Assembly: GCA_017526745.1 (NCBI GenBank)
Contig: JAFXQX010000033.1
Coordinates: 214,685 to 278,684, forward strand
Length of the DNA stretch: 64,000 nt
Direction: 5' to 3'
DNA from: Lachnospiraceae bacterium
Lineage (GTDB): Bacteria > Bacillota > Clostridia > Lachnospirales > Lachnospiraceae
How positions within the stretch are numbered: the stretch's first letter is position 1; every line of letters begins with the position of its first letter. The translations under genes were made by a program, and so were the position numbers. Positions 26,774 to 35,034 of this stretch are shown here, piece by piece. A model generated the notes under the pieces. The model saw nothing but the letters and a program-made list of their open reading frames with translations, had not been told where the DNA came from and did not search any database.

Positions 26774-27181
26774 TTATTGTTTCCTTCCTCTGCGGCCGAT
26801 GTTTATCATCTGCATAAGGGCGCGCAGGAGCTGGTTGTACTGCTTAACGTGCCTCTTGGCCTTGTGATATCTGTAACTGTACACAAAATAGGAGATGACA
26901 AGATATATGGATATGACAAGGCAGTATTTGAACAGGATGTCCTTGAGGAACTCCACGATGTCCATCTTGTAGAATTCCTCAAGAAATGTCTCCATGTTAT
27001 ATAAAACATACATAGCCACCGCCAGGGCAAACCCAACGGTGGCATAGATAGCTGATTTTAATAACTGAAAACTGATGTAGTCGCCTCTGAAGTATCCGGA
27101 AATCGCTATGTCCTTCTTTCCTTCGTGCTCTTCGTATGCGGCCATGCGTGTCATCAGCCTGATTCTTTCTTCATTGAGCAT
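26774..27181 (-). CDS. Small two-helix membrane protein, conserved, unknown
   Basis: A 135-residue protein. A charged N-terminal 40 residues with YEEHEGKKDIAISGYFRGDY is followed by two membrane helices (about 42-63 and 84-103) and a basic C-terminus (YRYHKAKRHVKQYNQLLRAL...RRGRKQ). It lies with two-base and zero-base gaps between the flagellar-regulon protein YvyF and the 325-residue membrane protein. The ribosome site before ATG 27181 is weak, so translation may depend on coupling. No family function is known to me. Confidence 0.65.
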   Translation of the reverse strand: MLNEERIRLMTRMAAYEEHEGKKDIAISGYFRGDYISFQLLKSAIYATVGFALAVAMYVLYNMETFLEEFYKMDIVEFLKDILFKYCLVISIYLVISYFVYSYRYHKAKRHVKQYNQLLRALMQMINIGRRGRKQ

Positions 27182-27182
27182 A

Positions 27183-27593
27183 TTACGTATTAAGGAATCT
27201 CATCTTGTTCTCGCGGGACGGCTTGGCTTCCTTCTTCGGAGCTTCGGGCTCGGGACGGCGTCCTGCAGACTTAAGGTCATTGATCATCGATGCCTTACAC
27301 TTTTCACAGAAACGGCCCGTTAATATCGGGGCTCCGCAGTTCTCGCACTGTACACCGACATCGATGCCGCCGGAGAATTCCAGACGCTCTTCTCTTACCC
27401 ACTGACGGACCTGGCTCTCATCCACTTCGCAGTCCTTGACAACATCAGGAATGGTCGCACCGCGGTTATCGAACAGATACTTCTTGACCTCCTGGAATTT
27501 CTTCTCGAGTTCTTCGCGACACTGGGGACAAATGGGCTGACCGCTGATATAATTAAACAGTCTCCTGCATCTCTTACAATTCTTGACATCCAT
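27183..27593 (-). CDS. yvyF: YvyF-like flagellar-regulon zinc-ribbon protein
   Basis: A 136-residue protein of the TIGR03826-type family. An N-terminal zinc ribbon (NCKRCRRLF...PICPQCREEL), a helical region predicted to resemble an MerR-like DNA-binding fold (GATIPDVVKDCEVDESQVRQ), and a second ribbon (CENCGAPI...RFCEKC). In Bacillus the comFC-yvyF-flgM order is conserved, and here it again follows comFC. It probably tunes flagellar gene expression; the direct target is unknown. AGGAGG lies before ATG 27593. The last 30 residues are polar and Lys/Pro-rich. Confidence 0.85.
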   Translation of the reverse strand: MDVKNCKRCRRLFNYISGQPICPQCREELEKKFQEVKKYLFDNRGATIPDVVKDCEVDESQVRQWVREERLEFSGGIDVGVQCENCGAPILTGRFCEKCKASMINDLKSAGRRPEPEAPKKEAKPSRENKMRFLNT

Positions 27594-27629
27594 TACAGAT
27601 TCCTCCTGAAACTAATAAATAATGCGCTA

Positions 27630-28349
27630 TCAGTTTCCCCTCCCGATGCATAATGAGACAAAGAAGACTCTCTTTACGCCTGCCCCCTTCAGGCAATCTG
27701 CCACAGCATCAACTGTTGCGCCCGTGGTATATATGTCATCCACGATTAAAACTGACTCTAATTTTACAACATTTCGGGTTACTTTAAAAGCCTTTTTAAG
27801 ATTATTTTGGCGCTCAAGCGCCCCGAGTTCCTTTTGTGCGCCGGTAGCATGGGTCCTTATGACAATGTCATCATATACAGGGATATCAAGCCTTTTTGAT
27901 ATCTGTTTTGCGATAAGGGCGGCCTGGTTGTATCCCCTTTTTTTCAGTCTGCTCTTATGGACGGGAACCGGGATCATACCATCGATATTCCAGTTTCTGA
28001 TCCTCTCCTCCAGCCTTTCTTCGATGACCCTGCCGTAAAACGATGCGAACTCTCTTTTTCCGTTATATTTGAACCTGTAGATGCTCTTGGACATGTTCTC
28101 GTCATAGATAAGGGCGGCGCACCCCTCGTCATAAACATGCCTTCCCCTCGCACAGTCCGGGCAGTATACCTCGTCATCGTCCACGGGCTTGCCGCACTTG
28201 GCACATATCCTCCCGCAGACATATGTCAGTTTGTGTTCGCACCCGGGACAAATATCCAGCCCGTAATACGGGATTATCTCGTTACATACAGGACATATCC
28301 TCGGAAACAGGGCATCCACTGCCGCAGCGGCGATACGCTTCAGTATCAT
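27630..28349 (-). CDS. comFC: ComF family protein (ComFC-like)
   Basis: A 239-residue protein. Four-cysteine zinc-finger pairs at the N-terminus (CPVCNEIIPYY...CPGCEHKL and CAKCGKPVDDDEVYCPDC) are followed by a phosphoribosyltransferase domain with the PRPP loop VLIVDDIYTTGATVDAVADC near residue 200. Members help DNA uptake in competence; a second role in nucleotide salvage is possible. The ATG overlaps the recD2 stop. Neighbours RecD2 and YvyF fit the conserved Clostridia layout. Confidence 0.9.
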   Translation of the reverse strand: MILKRIAAAAVDALFPRICPVCNEIIPYYGLDICPGCEHKLTYVCGRICAKCGKPVDDDEVYCPDCARGRHVYDEGCAALIYDENMSKSIYRFKYNGKREFASFYGRVIEERLEERIRNWNIDGMIPVPVHKSRLKKRGYNQAALIAKQISKRLDIPVYDDIVIRTHATGAQKELGALERQNNLKKAFKVTRNVVKLESVLIVDDIYTTGATVDAVADCLKGAGVKRVFFVSLCIGRGN

Positions 28350-30580
28350 AACCCCGCACCTCTTTGGTCAATGTCCGCTATCTGCCTTATCATCTCATCA
28401 AGGCTCGTAAAACGCTTTAATTCTTCGGCATTGTCGACCATCCGGCGTACCGTTTCGGCGCTCCCGACTATAGTGACGCATTTTCTCGCCCTTGTTACGG
28501 CGGTATACAAGATGTTGCGGTTAAACAGCTGCCTCGGTCCCGTAAGGAGAGGGAGTACGACAGCGGGATACTCGCTGCCCTGGGATTTGTGGATCGTAAC
28601 CGCATACGACAGTTCAAGTTCATCAAGATCCGAAAACGGATATCTGACCCTGTGATCATCCTCATAGATGACCTCAAGGGTCTCGGAATAATCGTCAATG
28701 CGGCCTATGACTCCCATGTCACCGTTAAATACGCCAAGGCCCTTTTCGGCAACGATCCCGTATCTGCCGGTCACCTCCCACTCGATCTGGTAGTTGTTCC
28801 TGATCTGCATGACTTTGTCCCCTTCGCGGAAGATCACGCCGCCCGCTTCCTTTTCCGCTTTCTGCGGCGACGGAGGGTTTAAGTATCTCTGAAGAAGGGG
28901 ATTGAGGCTCTCGACGCCGAGAGGACCCTTTCTCATAGGGGTCAGGACCTGTATGTCAAACGGTTTGGCGTTAACGTATTTCGGAAGCTTTTCGCTGACC
29001 AGGACAACAATGCTCTTTTGGATCAGAAGGGTATCATCCCGTTTCAACATGAAAAAATCACTGCTCTTATTGTCCAGTTTCGGAAGATGTCCCGCATTTA
29101 TCTCATGCGCGTTCACGATGATATCACTCGCATCGTCCTGTCTGAATATCCGGTCAAGACGGGTCGTTGCAAAACAGCCCGAAGAAATGATGTCTTTAAG
29201 GACGCTTCCGGGCCCTACCGACGGGAGCTGGTCGGTATCGCCCACCATCACGAGCCTTGTTCCCGGAATGATCGCACGAAGAAGTGCGGTAAAGAGCGGC
29301 AGATCCACCATGGACATCTCATCTATTATGACAGTGTCGACTTCGAGCGGATTGTCCTCGTTGTATTCGTATGAAAAGCCTCTTTCACCGGCCGCACCGG
29401 GCGTCAGTCCCAGAAGTCTTTGTATAGTCGAACTCTCGTATCCGGTCGCCTCGGTCATCCGCTTTGCGGCTCTGCCCGTCGGAGCCGCCAGAACTATGTC
29501 CTCACCTTTCTGCATCAGATAATTGATCAGGACGTTTATGATCGTTGTCTTGCCGGTTCCGGGGCCTCCGGTAATGATGCTCACGCCTGTGGATGCGGCA
29601 AGTATTATGGCCTCTTTCTGTTTCTCCTCAAGCGGGATCTTCTCATCTTCTATCGCATCGACCGCCTGTGCGATCCTTGCCCTGTTCGCATCGAGCACGA
29701 TGTCAAGATCGAGCAGCATTCTCGCGCACTGTGTCTCCATCCGGTAAAACGACGGAAGATAAACGCGGACCTGATCGCCTGCGGTCTTAACCGAAAGTTT
29801 TTTCTCCATGCAAAGATTGTCGCACTCGGTGCTGATGTAGTCCCTGTCAACTTCAAGAAGTGTTGCGGCTCTATCTATCAGAAGATCTTTGGGAAGGAAG
29901 ACATGGCCCTCGGATACCGCAGAAGACAGGGCATATGTGATACCACTTTTGACCCGGAACTCGCTCTCGCGCGAAAATCCCGCAGCCATAGCTATCTCGT
30001 CGGCCGTCCTGAATCCGACGCCCTCCATTTCCTCCGCAAGCCTGTACGGATCCGTTTCCATAACGGAATAGATCCCGCTTCCGTACTTCTTATATATCCT
30101 GTTGGCAAGGCCATTTGAGATGCCGAACTTTCCGAGATAGACCATGACCTTGCGAAGGTCCTGTCTTTCAAGAACGAATGCCCCTATCTCCTGAGCCTTC
30201 TTGGCCGATATGCCTTTGATGACGGACAGCATCTCGGGCTCTTCTTCCATTATCCTGAAAGTGTCGGTCCCGAATGCATCCACTATCCTTTTGGCAAGTG
30301 ACGGACCTATGCCCTTTACCGCACCTGATGAAAGATATCTTAATATGTCCTCCTCATCCTTTGCCTCGCAGACACTGTATGAGGAAAAAGAAAACTGCCG
30401 GCCGTACATGGGGTGGACCACATATTCACCGGAAAGTTCTACGCTCTCGCCCTCGCTTACGGCATGCAAAGCACCGACACAGACTGTTTCCTCTGTGTCG
30501 GTGGTAAGTGCAAATACCGTATAACCATTATCCCTGTTGGAAAAAATGATGTGTTCGATGTAGCCCGAGATTTTTTCCAT
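28346..30580 (-). CDS. recD2: RecD2-type ATP-dependent DNA helicase
   Basis: A 744-residue SF1B helicase, typical length for RecD2. The N-terminal OB-like and helix-hairpin regions (about 1-200: SGAVKGIGPSLAKRI, GISAKKAQEIGAF) mark RecD2 rather than RecD. The helicase core has Walker A IITGGPGTGKTTIINVLI near 340, the DEXQ-like VIIDEMSMVD, motif III MVGDTDQLPSVGPGSVL, and ELSYAVTIHKSQGSEYP near the end. It unwinds DNA 5'-3' and acts in repair. It sits between the flagellar rod genes and comFC. The start context is weak (no obvious Shine-Dalgarno). Confidence 0.93.
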   Translation of the reverse strand: MEKISGYIEHIIFSNRDNGYTVFALTTDTEETVCVGALHAVSEGESVELSGEYVVHPMYGRQFSFSSYSVCEAKDEEDILRYLSSGAVKGIGPSLAKRIVDAFGTDTFRIMEEEPEMLSVIKGISAKKAQEIGAFVLERQDLRKVMVYLGKFGISNGLANRIYKKYGSGIYSVMETDPYRLAEEMEGVGFRTADEIAMAAGFSRESEFRVKSGITYALSSAVSEGHVFLPKDLLIDRAATLLEVDRDYISTECDNLCMEKKLSVKTAGDQVRVYLPSFYRMETQCARMLLDLDIVLDANRARIAQAVDAIEDEKIPLEEKQKEAIILAASTGVSIITGGPGTGKTTIINVLINYLMQKGEDIVLAAPTGRAAKRMTEATGYESSTIQRLLGLTPGAAGERGFSYEYNEDNPLEVDTVIIDEMSMVDLPLFTALLRAIIPGTRLVMVGDTDQLPSVGPGSVLKDIISSGCFATTRLDRIFRQDDASDIIVNAHEINAGHLPKLDNKSSDFFMLKRDDTLLIQKSIVVLVSEKLPKYVNAKPFDIQVLTPMRKGPLGVESLNPLLQRYLNPPSPQKAEKEAGGVIFREGDKVMQIRNNYQIEWEVTGRYGIVAEKGLGVFNGDMGVIGRIDDYSETLEVIYEDDHRVRYPFSDLDELELSYAVTIHKSQGSEYPAVVLPLLTGPRQLFNRNILYTAVTRARKCVTIVGSAETVRRMVDNAEELKRFTSLDEMIRQIADIDQRGAGL

Positions 30581-30586
30581 TAAGAC

Positions 30587-30928
30587 TTACTGCGATAAGT
30601 TCCTCTTCATCTGCTCATAGAGTTGTTGTGCCAGGGTATTGCTGCCGCCTCCGCTCTGCTCGACTATGTCCTTGCTGTACTCGGCGATGAGGTTTTCCTT
30701 GTAATAGTCGATCATCGTATGGTTAGGATCCGATTCGTCGGACGGCACCATAGCCTTCTGCATGTTCTTAAAGACCTGTTCGTAGAAATATGCTTCGAAC
30801 TGCTTGCAGGCATCGAGAAGCTCATCATCTGATTTTTCCCTGTTATTACCCTGAAGCGTTCTCTCAAGGTTGCTCGCCTTGGTTGCCGTTGATGTCAGAT
30901 AATCACTGTATAAGCTGCCTATTTCCAT
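30587..30928 (-). CDS. flgJ: Rod-binding FlgJ-like protein (muramidase domain absent)
   Basis: A 113-residue protein from ATG 30928 with GAGGTG upstream; GTG 30934 is a less likely start. It carries the FlgJ N-terminal rod-binding signature LLDACKQFEAYFYEQVFKNM and SDPNHTMIDYYKENLIAEYS, but lacks the C-terminal peptidoglycan hydrolase found in Proteobacteria, as usual in Clostridia. It chaperones or caps the flagellar rod. The start lies at the stop of flgG, so it is coupled. Confidence 0.85.
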   Translation of the reverse strand: MEIGSLYSDYLTSTATKASNLERTLQGNNREKSDDELLDACKQFEAYFYEQVFKNMQKAMVPSDESDPNHTMIDYYKENLIAEYSKDIVEQSGGGSNTLAQQLYEQMKRNLSQ

Positions 30929-30930
30929 AA

Positions 30931-31749
30931 TCACCTCTTAAGATCGTTAGCTACCTGAAGCATTGAATCCGATGTCGTAATGACCTTGGAATTAAGTTCG
31001 TATGCACGCTGCGCGATGATGAGGTTGACCATCTCATCTGCAACCTGTACGTTCGAGGACTCGAGGTATCCCTGTCTGATCTCGGACTTGGTAAGAGCCG
31101 CATTGGTCGCCTCGTTAAGAGCCGGTCCGGATGCTTCCGTGGGCTGATACATCGTGCCTCCCGTCTTGAACAGTCCGCTCGCATTCTGGAACTGGAACAT
31201 GCCTATCTGCATTCCGGGTATCGGCTGCTGGTTGTTGTTTGCGTCGGGATATGTGAGCTGTCCGTTCGCATCAACCTCAACCTTGCTGGAGATGTAATCC
31301 GCCGGAATGGTGATCGGCTGATTGGTCGTGTTCATTACCGGATAACCGTCCGAAGATGTGAGCCACATCTGGTTGCCGGGTCCTATAGCAAAGTGAAAAT
31401 CACCGTTTCTGGTGTACATTATCTTGCCGTTATTGTTAAGAGCGAAAAATCCCTCGCCGCTTATGGCAAAGCTCGTTGAACTCTCCGATGCCTGGAATGC
31501 TCCCTGTGTGAACTCGGAAGTGATCGCTGCATTTCTGACACCGAGACCTACCTGGGCTCCGACCGGCTTCTGGATGCCGTTCGCCGTCGTAGTTCTTGTC
31601 TGGATCTCCTGATACAGAAGTGACTTGAACTCGTTCTGCTCTGTTTTATATCCGACTGTATTTACGTTTGCCAGGTTATTGGCGATGGTATCTACATTTG
31701 TCTGCTGGGCCATCATTCCCGATGCGCCGCTCCAAAGTGCTCTGACCAT
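30931..31749 (-). CDS. flhP: FlgG/FlhP-type flagellar distal rod protein
   Basis: A 272-residue protein with the flagellar basal-body rod N-terminal motif ALWSGASGMMAQQTNVDTIA and ANNLANVNTVGYK, a hook-basal middle (SGEGFFALNN), and the conserved C-terminal EMVNLIIAQRAYELNSKVI heptad helix. Such proteins form the rod of the flagellum and are exported by the flagellar type III system. The Mbl-FlhO-FlhP order of Bacillus is kept here, so flhP is the best symbol, with FlgG an equivalent name. AGGAGG lies before ATG 31749. Confidence 0.87.
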   Translation of the reverse strand: MVRALWSGASGMMAQQTNVDTIANNLANVNTVGYKTEQNEFKSLLYQEIQTRTTTANGIQKPVGAQVGLGVRNAAITSEFTQGAFQASESSTSFAISGEGFFALNNNGKIMYTRNGDFHFAIGPGNQMWLTSSDGYPVMNTTNQPITIPADYISSKVEVDANGQLTYPDANNNQQPIPGMQIGMFQFQNASGLFKTGGTMYQPTEASGPALNEATNAALTKSEIRQGYLESSNVQVADEMVNLIIAQRAYELNSKVITTSDSMLQVANDLKR

Positions 31750-31786
31750 AGATTATCCTCCTTTTACTATACCCGAACCTTTACCG

Positions 31787-32560
31787 TCAGACTTTGCCAA
31801 GCTGGTTAACAGCCACGTCAAGTGTCTCGTTATGTGCCTGGATCATCTTCTGGTTCGTCTCATACGCTCTCTGGTAATTGATCAGGTTGACCATTTCCTT
31901 GACCGTCTGGACATTGGATGCTTCAAGCATTCCGTTATAAACTGTTGCTGTGGATTCTATCGGTGTAGCGCCTTCGACAACATCATAATAGTTCTCTCCG
32001 TACTTCTTCAGATAATTGTAATCCTCAAAGTCCTGAACCTGTATTGTCGCAACTGCGTTTCCGTTCTGATAGATCGTCCCGTCAAGGCCCATGCTGGGTC
32101 TTACCAGGGGATCGAGGATGATGTGCTGGCCGTTCGTATCAAGAACGTAGTCCCCGTTCTTATTCACGAGTTCGCCTTTGGTGTTGACTACAAAATCTCC
32201 GGCTCTCGTATACTTGGTGGAAACTTCCCCGGCCTTGCTCGTAAACTCTATCGCGAAGAATCCTTTGCCCTGAAGGCACATGTCATAGTCATTCTCCGTC
32301 CTTACAAACGAGCCTTCGGAATAATCCGTATAGGTCTCACCTATCTTGACGCCGAGGTTCATGGCTCCGAGACGTCTTGCCGCAAACGGTTCCGATGTAT
32401 CCTTTATCTTGTACGCAAGTACATCATAGAACGCTTCGGAAGTCGAACCCTCTGCCTTGAATCCCGTAGTGGATGAATTGGCCAGGTTGTTGGCGAGCAC
32501 ATCTACCCTGCGCTGCTCATTGATCATTCCGGTTGCTGCGGTATATAGTCCCTTTACCAT
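31787..32560 (-). CDS. flhO: FlgF/FlhO-type flagellar proximal rod protein
   Basis: A 257-residue rod protein. MVKGLYTAATGMINEQRRVD and ANNLANSSTTGFK at the N-terminus, CLQGKGFFAIEF, and the C-terminal TVKEMVNLINYQRAYETNQK helix. It builds the flagellar rod with FlhP. It lies between mbl and flhP, 37 bases from the latter, each with its own ribosome site. Regular length; no missing motif. Confidence 0.87.
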   Translation of the reverse strand: MVKGLYTAATGMINEQRRVDVLANNLANSSTTGFKAEGSTSEAFYDVLAYKIKDTSEPFAARRLGAMNLGVKIGETYTDYSEGSFVRTENDYDMCLQGKGFFAIEFTSKAGEVSTKYTRAGDFVVNTKGELVNKNGDYVLDTNGQHIILDPLVRPSMGLDGTIYQNGNAVATIQVQDFEDYNYLKKYGENYYDVVEGATPIESTATVYNGMLEASNVQTVKEMVNLINYQRAYETNQKMIQAHNETLDVAVNQLGKV

Positions 32561-32572
32561 AACTGCTCCTTA

Positions 32573-33571
32573 TTAATTAACGTTGTCCGTGTAACCTGCA
32601 AGGAACTCCACGTACTTTCCTGTTCCTATCGCAACGGCTGTCATCGGATCTTCCGCCGTCATTGTATTTATACCCGTTTTGTATGCTATAAGGTCTTCTA
32701 ACCCCCGAAGGAGGCTTCCCCCGCCTGTAAGCACAATCCCTCTTGCCGCTATGTCGGCCGCCAGCTCGGGAGGCGTTTTCTCAAGTACCGAGTGGATCGC
32801 TTCAACGACCTGTCCCGTTGTATCCCTGAGTGCTTCTTCCGTCTCCTCCGATGAGACCTTGACCGTTCTCGGAAGTCCCGTTACCAGGTTTCTTCCCGTA
32901 ACCTCAAGATATTCGATCTCAGGCCTCTTGAATGCCGTTCCGATCTTTATCTTGATGTCCTCCGCGGTATTGTCACCTATAAGGAGGTTGTGCTTCTTTC
33001 TCATGTATCTGACGATGGCTTCGTCAAAATCATCTCCGGCAACCTTTATCGATGTTGATACAACGGCTCCTCCGAGGGAAATGACTGCTATGTCCGTTGT
33101 ACCGCCTCCGATATCGACGATCATGTTACCGCAGGGTCTTCCGATATCTATCCCTGCTCCGATCGCCGCGGCTATCGGCTCTTCTATGATCTCAACATAT
33201 CTGGCGCCTGCCTGATATGTGGCATCCTCAACCGCCTTCTTCTCAACTTCCGTGACTCCCGAAGGTACGCATACGCTTATTCGCGGTTTGCGGAAGTTCT
33301 TACGTCCGACGGCCTTCTGTATGAAATACTTGAGCATCTTCTCGGTAGTCGTGTAATCCGAGATGACTCCCTGCCGAAGCGGCCTTATCGCCACTATGTT
33401 TCCGGGAGTACGCCCGAGCATCATCCTCGCTTCCTCTCCTATCGCCCTGATGGTGTTGGTATCCGTATCAAGAGCGATTACGGAAGGTTCCTTCAAAACA
33501 ACACCGCGACCTCTTACATATACAAGCACGCTCGCCGTGCCGAGATCGATTCCTATATCAGAATAAAGCAT
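32573..33571 (-). CDS. mbl: MreB/Mbl actin-like cell-shape protein
   Basis: A 332-residue bacterial actin. SDIGIDLGTASVLVYVRGRG (phosphate 1), NMIVDIGGGTTDIAVISLGG (phosphate 2) and RGIVLTGGGSLLRGLEDLI (adenosine) are all intact. It forms filaments that guide lateral wall synthesis. Because flagellar rod genes flhO and flhP follow, as in Bacillus mbl, Mbl is more likely than MreB, which normally precedes mreC. A near-consensus promoter lies upstream (33626-33654). Confidence 0.9.
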   Translation of the reverse strand: MLYSDIGIDLGTASVLVYVRGRGVVLKEPSVIALDTDTNTIRAIGEEARMMLGRTPGNIVAIRPLRQGVISDYTTTEKMLKYFIQKAVGRKNFRKPRISVCVPSGVTEVEKKAVEDATYQAGARYVEIIEEPIAAAIGAGIDIGRPCGNMIVDIGGGTTDIAVISLGGAVVSTSIKVAGDDFDEAIVRYMRKKHNLLIGDNTAEDIKIKIGTAFKRPEIEYLEVTGRNLVTGLPRTVKVSSEETEEALRDTTGQVVEAIHSVLEKTPPELAADIAARGIVLTGGGSLLRGLEDLIAYKTGINTMTAEDPMTAVAIGTGKYVEFLAGYTDNVN

Positions 33572-33625
33572 CTTTTTCCCCTTTCAATATAAATACTAGA
33601 CGCTCACATTTGCATATTCTGATAT

Positions 33626-33654
33626 ATTATAACTCAAAGCGGCTGCAAGTTCAA
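33626..33654 (-). promoter_or_regulatory. Sigma-A promoter of the mbl-flhO-flhP operon
   Basis: On the minus strand TTGAAC (33654-33649) and a perfect TATAAT (33631-33626), 17 bases apart, about 55 bases before the mbl ATG at 33571. No other promoter is apparent upstream of the flagellar rod genes. Confidence 0.75.
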
Positions 33655-33688
33655 TTCGGATTTAGCCCTCATCGGCGCTAAAATGTGC

Positions 33689-33740
33689 AAAAAACATGCA
33701 GCATAAACTGAGGATCGGATCCGTCCGTTTTACGCTGCAT
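33689..33740 (-). terminator. Terminator-like hairpin upstream of the mbl promoter
   Basis: On the minus strand, arms 33740-33727 and 33708-33696 (ATGCAGCGTAAAAC paired with GTTTATGCTGCAT, one bulge) enclose a GGATCCGATCC-like inner dyad and are followed by a T6 run at 33694-33689. No minus-strand gene lies directly upstream, because 33881-35011 is on the plus strand, so it may block antisense read-through or be left from a displaced gene. Confidence 0.5.
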
Positions 33741-33794
33741 CCATGCATTTCATAATATATATCGGCTCATCTTCAAAAAACTTAACCCCCAATC

Positions 33795-33823
33795 GGAACA
33801 GTGGGGACGGTCCCCACTGTTCC
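33795..33823. repeat. Palindromic GGGACGGTCC-type repeat, copy 2
   Basis: A perfect 13-bp inverted repeat, GGAACAGTGGGGA at 33795-33807 paired with 33811-33823, with only CGG as loop. The core GTGGGGACGGTCC matches copy 1 at 2835-2875 (minus strand). It lies where the -35 region of the following glycosyltransferase promoter would be. Confidence 0.8.
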
Positions 33824-33837
33824 ACTATGAAGAATAA

Positions 33838-33846
33838 TGGTATACT
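33838..33846 (+). promoter_or_regulatory. Extended -10 promoter of the orphan GT4 gene
   Basis: TGG immediately before TATACT (33841-33846) gives a TGn extended -10 box, 35 bases before ATG 33881. No good -35 exists; the palindromic repeat ends at 33823, directly over that position. Confidence 0.5.
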
Positions 33847-33880
33847 TCAATAAAAACAGAACAATACGAAAGGCGGAATA

Positions 33881-35011
33881 ATGAACAAAGTACTCATAAT
33901 AACCGGAAGATATCTCCCCGGATACCGCGACGGCGGTCCGGTACGTTCACTTATAAACCTCACCGAATGGATGGGTGACGAATATGACATAAGGATCATG
34001 TGCCTGGACAGGGATCATGGCGATACCGAAAGGTATCCTGATATAAAGGTCAATGAATACAATACTGTCGGCAAGGCAAAGGTGTGGTATACGCCTGAAT
34101 TCAAAAAAGAAGATATCCAAAAGCTTGCGGACGATGTCGACCTTGTATACGTTTGCGGGCCCTACAGCGACTATGCCAGGCTTGCTATGTCCCTGAAAAA
34201 AGAAGGAAAGATCAGGGCTCCTTTTTACGTAGCTTCCATGGGCTCATTCTCGCCGGAGGCTTTCAATATCAAAGGCCTGAAAAAACGGCTGTTCATCTCT
34301 TACATGAAGATGACACATATGTTTGATGATGTTTCCTGGTCCGTGACATCACAGCGGGAGGAACATGAACTAAAGGCCGTGATCGGAAGCGGATGCAAAT
34401 GTGTGGTAGCATCCGATCTTCCGAGAAAAGGTACAACGGAACACACTCATATCAAAGAGGACGGATCTCTGAAGATATGCTTCATCAGCCGAATATCACG
34501 CAAGAAAAACCTGATTGCGATCCCGGAAATACTGAAAGAGCAAAGTGATGACTGCAGGATAAAGCTGGATATTTACGGTGCAGATGAGGACAAAGTGTAT
34601 CTCAGGGAATGCCTTGATAAACTTGATGAACTTCGAAAGACACATCCCGACTGCAGATGGGAGTATAAAGGCGAAGCCGACGGCTCTAAGATTCCTTCGA
34701 TATTTGCGGAGTATGACGCATTCCTGTTTCCGACGCTGGGAGAAAACTACGGTCATGTTATCGCAGAAAGCCTGGCCTCCGGCTGTATTCCCATAATCAG
34801 TGATACGACACCATGGCTCGATCTTGCCGAAAAAGGCTGCGGCTTTGTCTGCCCCTCAGGCGATATCACATCATTTGCCTCTGCCGTCAAAGAGCTGTAC
34901 GAGATGAACGAAGAGGCTATGTCTGCAAAACGCGGCAAATGCTATGACTACATCACATCCGCCAACGATATTTCGGTAAAGCACTCCGGCTACCGGACAA
35001 TATTCGGCTGA
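33881..35011 (+). CDS. Glycosyltransferase family 4 (orphan, plus strand)
   Basis: A 376-residue GT-B enzyme. N-terminal LIITGRYLPGYRDGGPVRSL is the acceptor-side glycine-rich loop; the C-terminal domain has ISRISRKKNL, DIYGADED and the EX7E motif in GENYGHVIAESLASGCIPII. It is an isolated gene with a palindromic repeat at its promoter, facing fliB with 23 bases between the stops. GGCGG lies before the ATG. Because it is apart from both polysaccharide clusters it may modify either, or glycosylate flagellin, which is suggested only by its neighbours. Confidence 0.88.
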   Translation: MNKVLIITGRYLPGYRDGGPVRSLINLTEWMGDEYDIRIMCLDRDHGDTERYPDIKVNEYNTVGKAKVWYTPEFKKEDIQKLADDVDLVYVCGPYSDYARLAMSLKKEGKIRAPFYVASMGSFSPEAFNIKGLKKRLFISYMKMTHMFDDVSWSVTSQREEHELKAVIGSGCKCVVASDLPRKGTTEHTHIKEDGSLKICFISRISRKKNLIAIPEILKEQSDDCRIKLDIYGADEDKVYLRECLDKLDELRKTHPDCRWEYKGEADGSKIPSIFAEYDAFLFPTLGENYGHVIAESLASGCIPIISDTTPWLDLAEKGCGFVCPSGDITSFASAVKELYEMNEEAMSAKRGKCYDYITSANDISVKHSGYRTIFG

Positions 35012-35034
35012 ATAAAACCATCTTGCCTTATCGA

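Noticed and set aside
35012..35034. Terminator between the orphan GT4 and fliB
   Set aside because: The 23-base gap has no hairpin with a T run.
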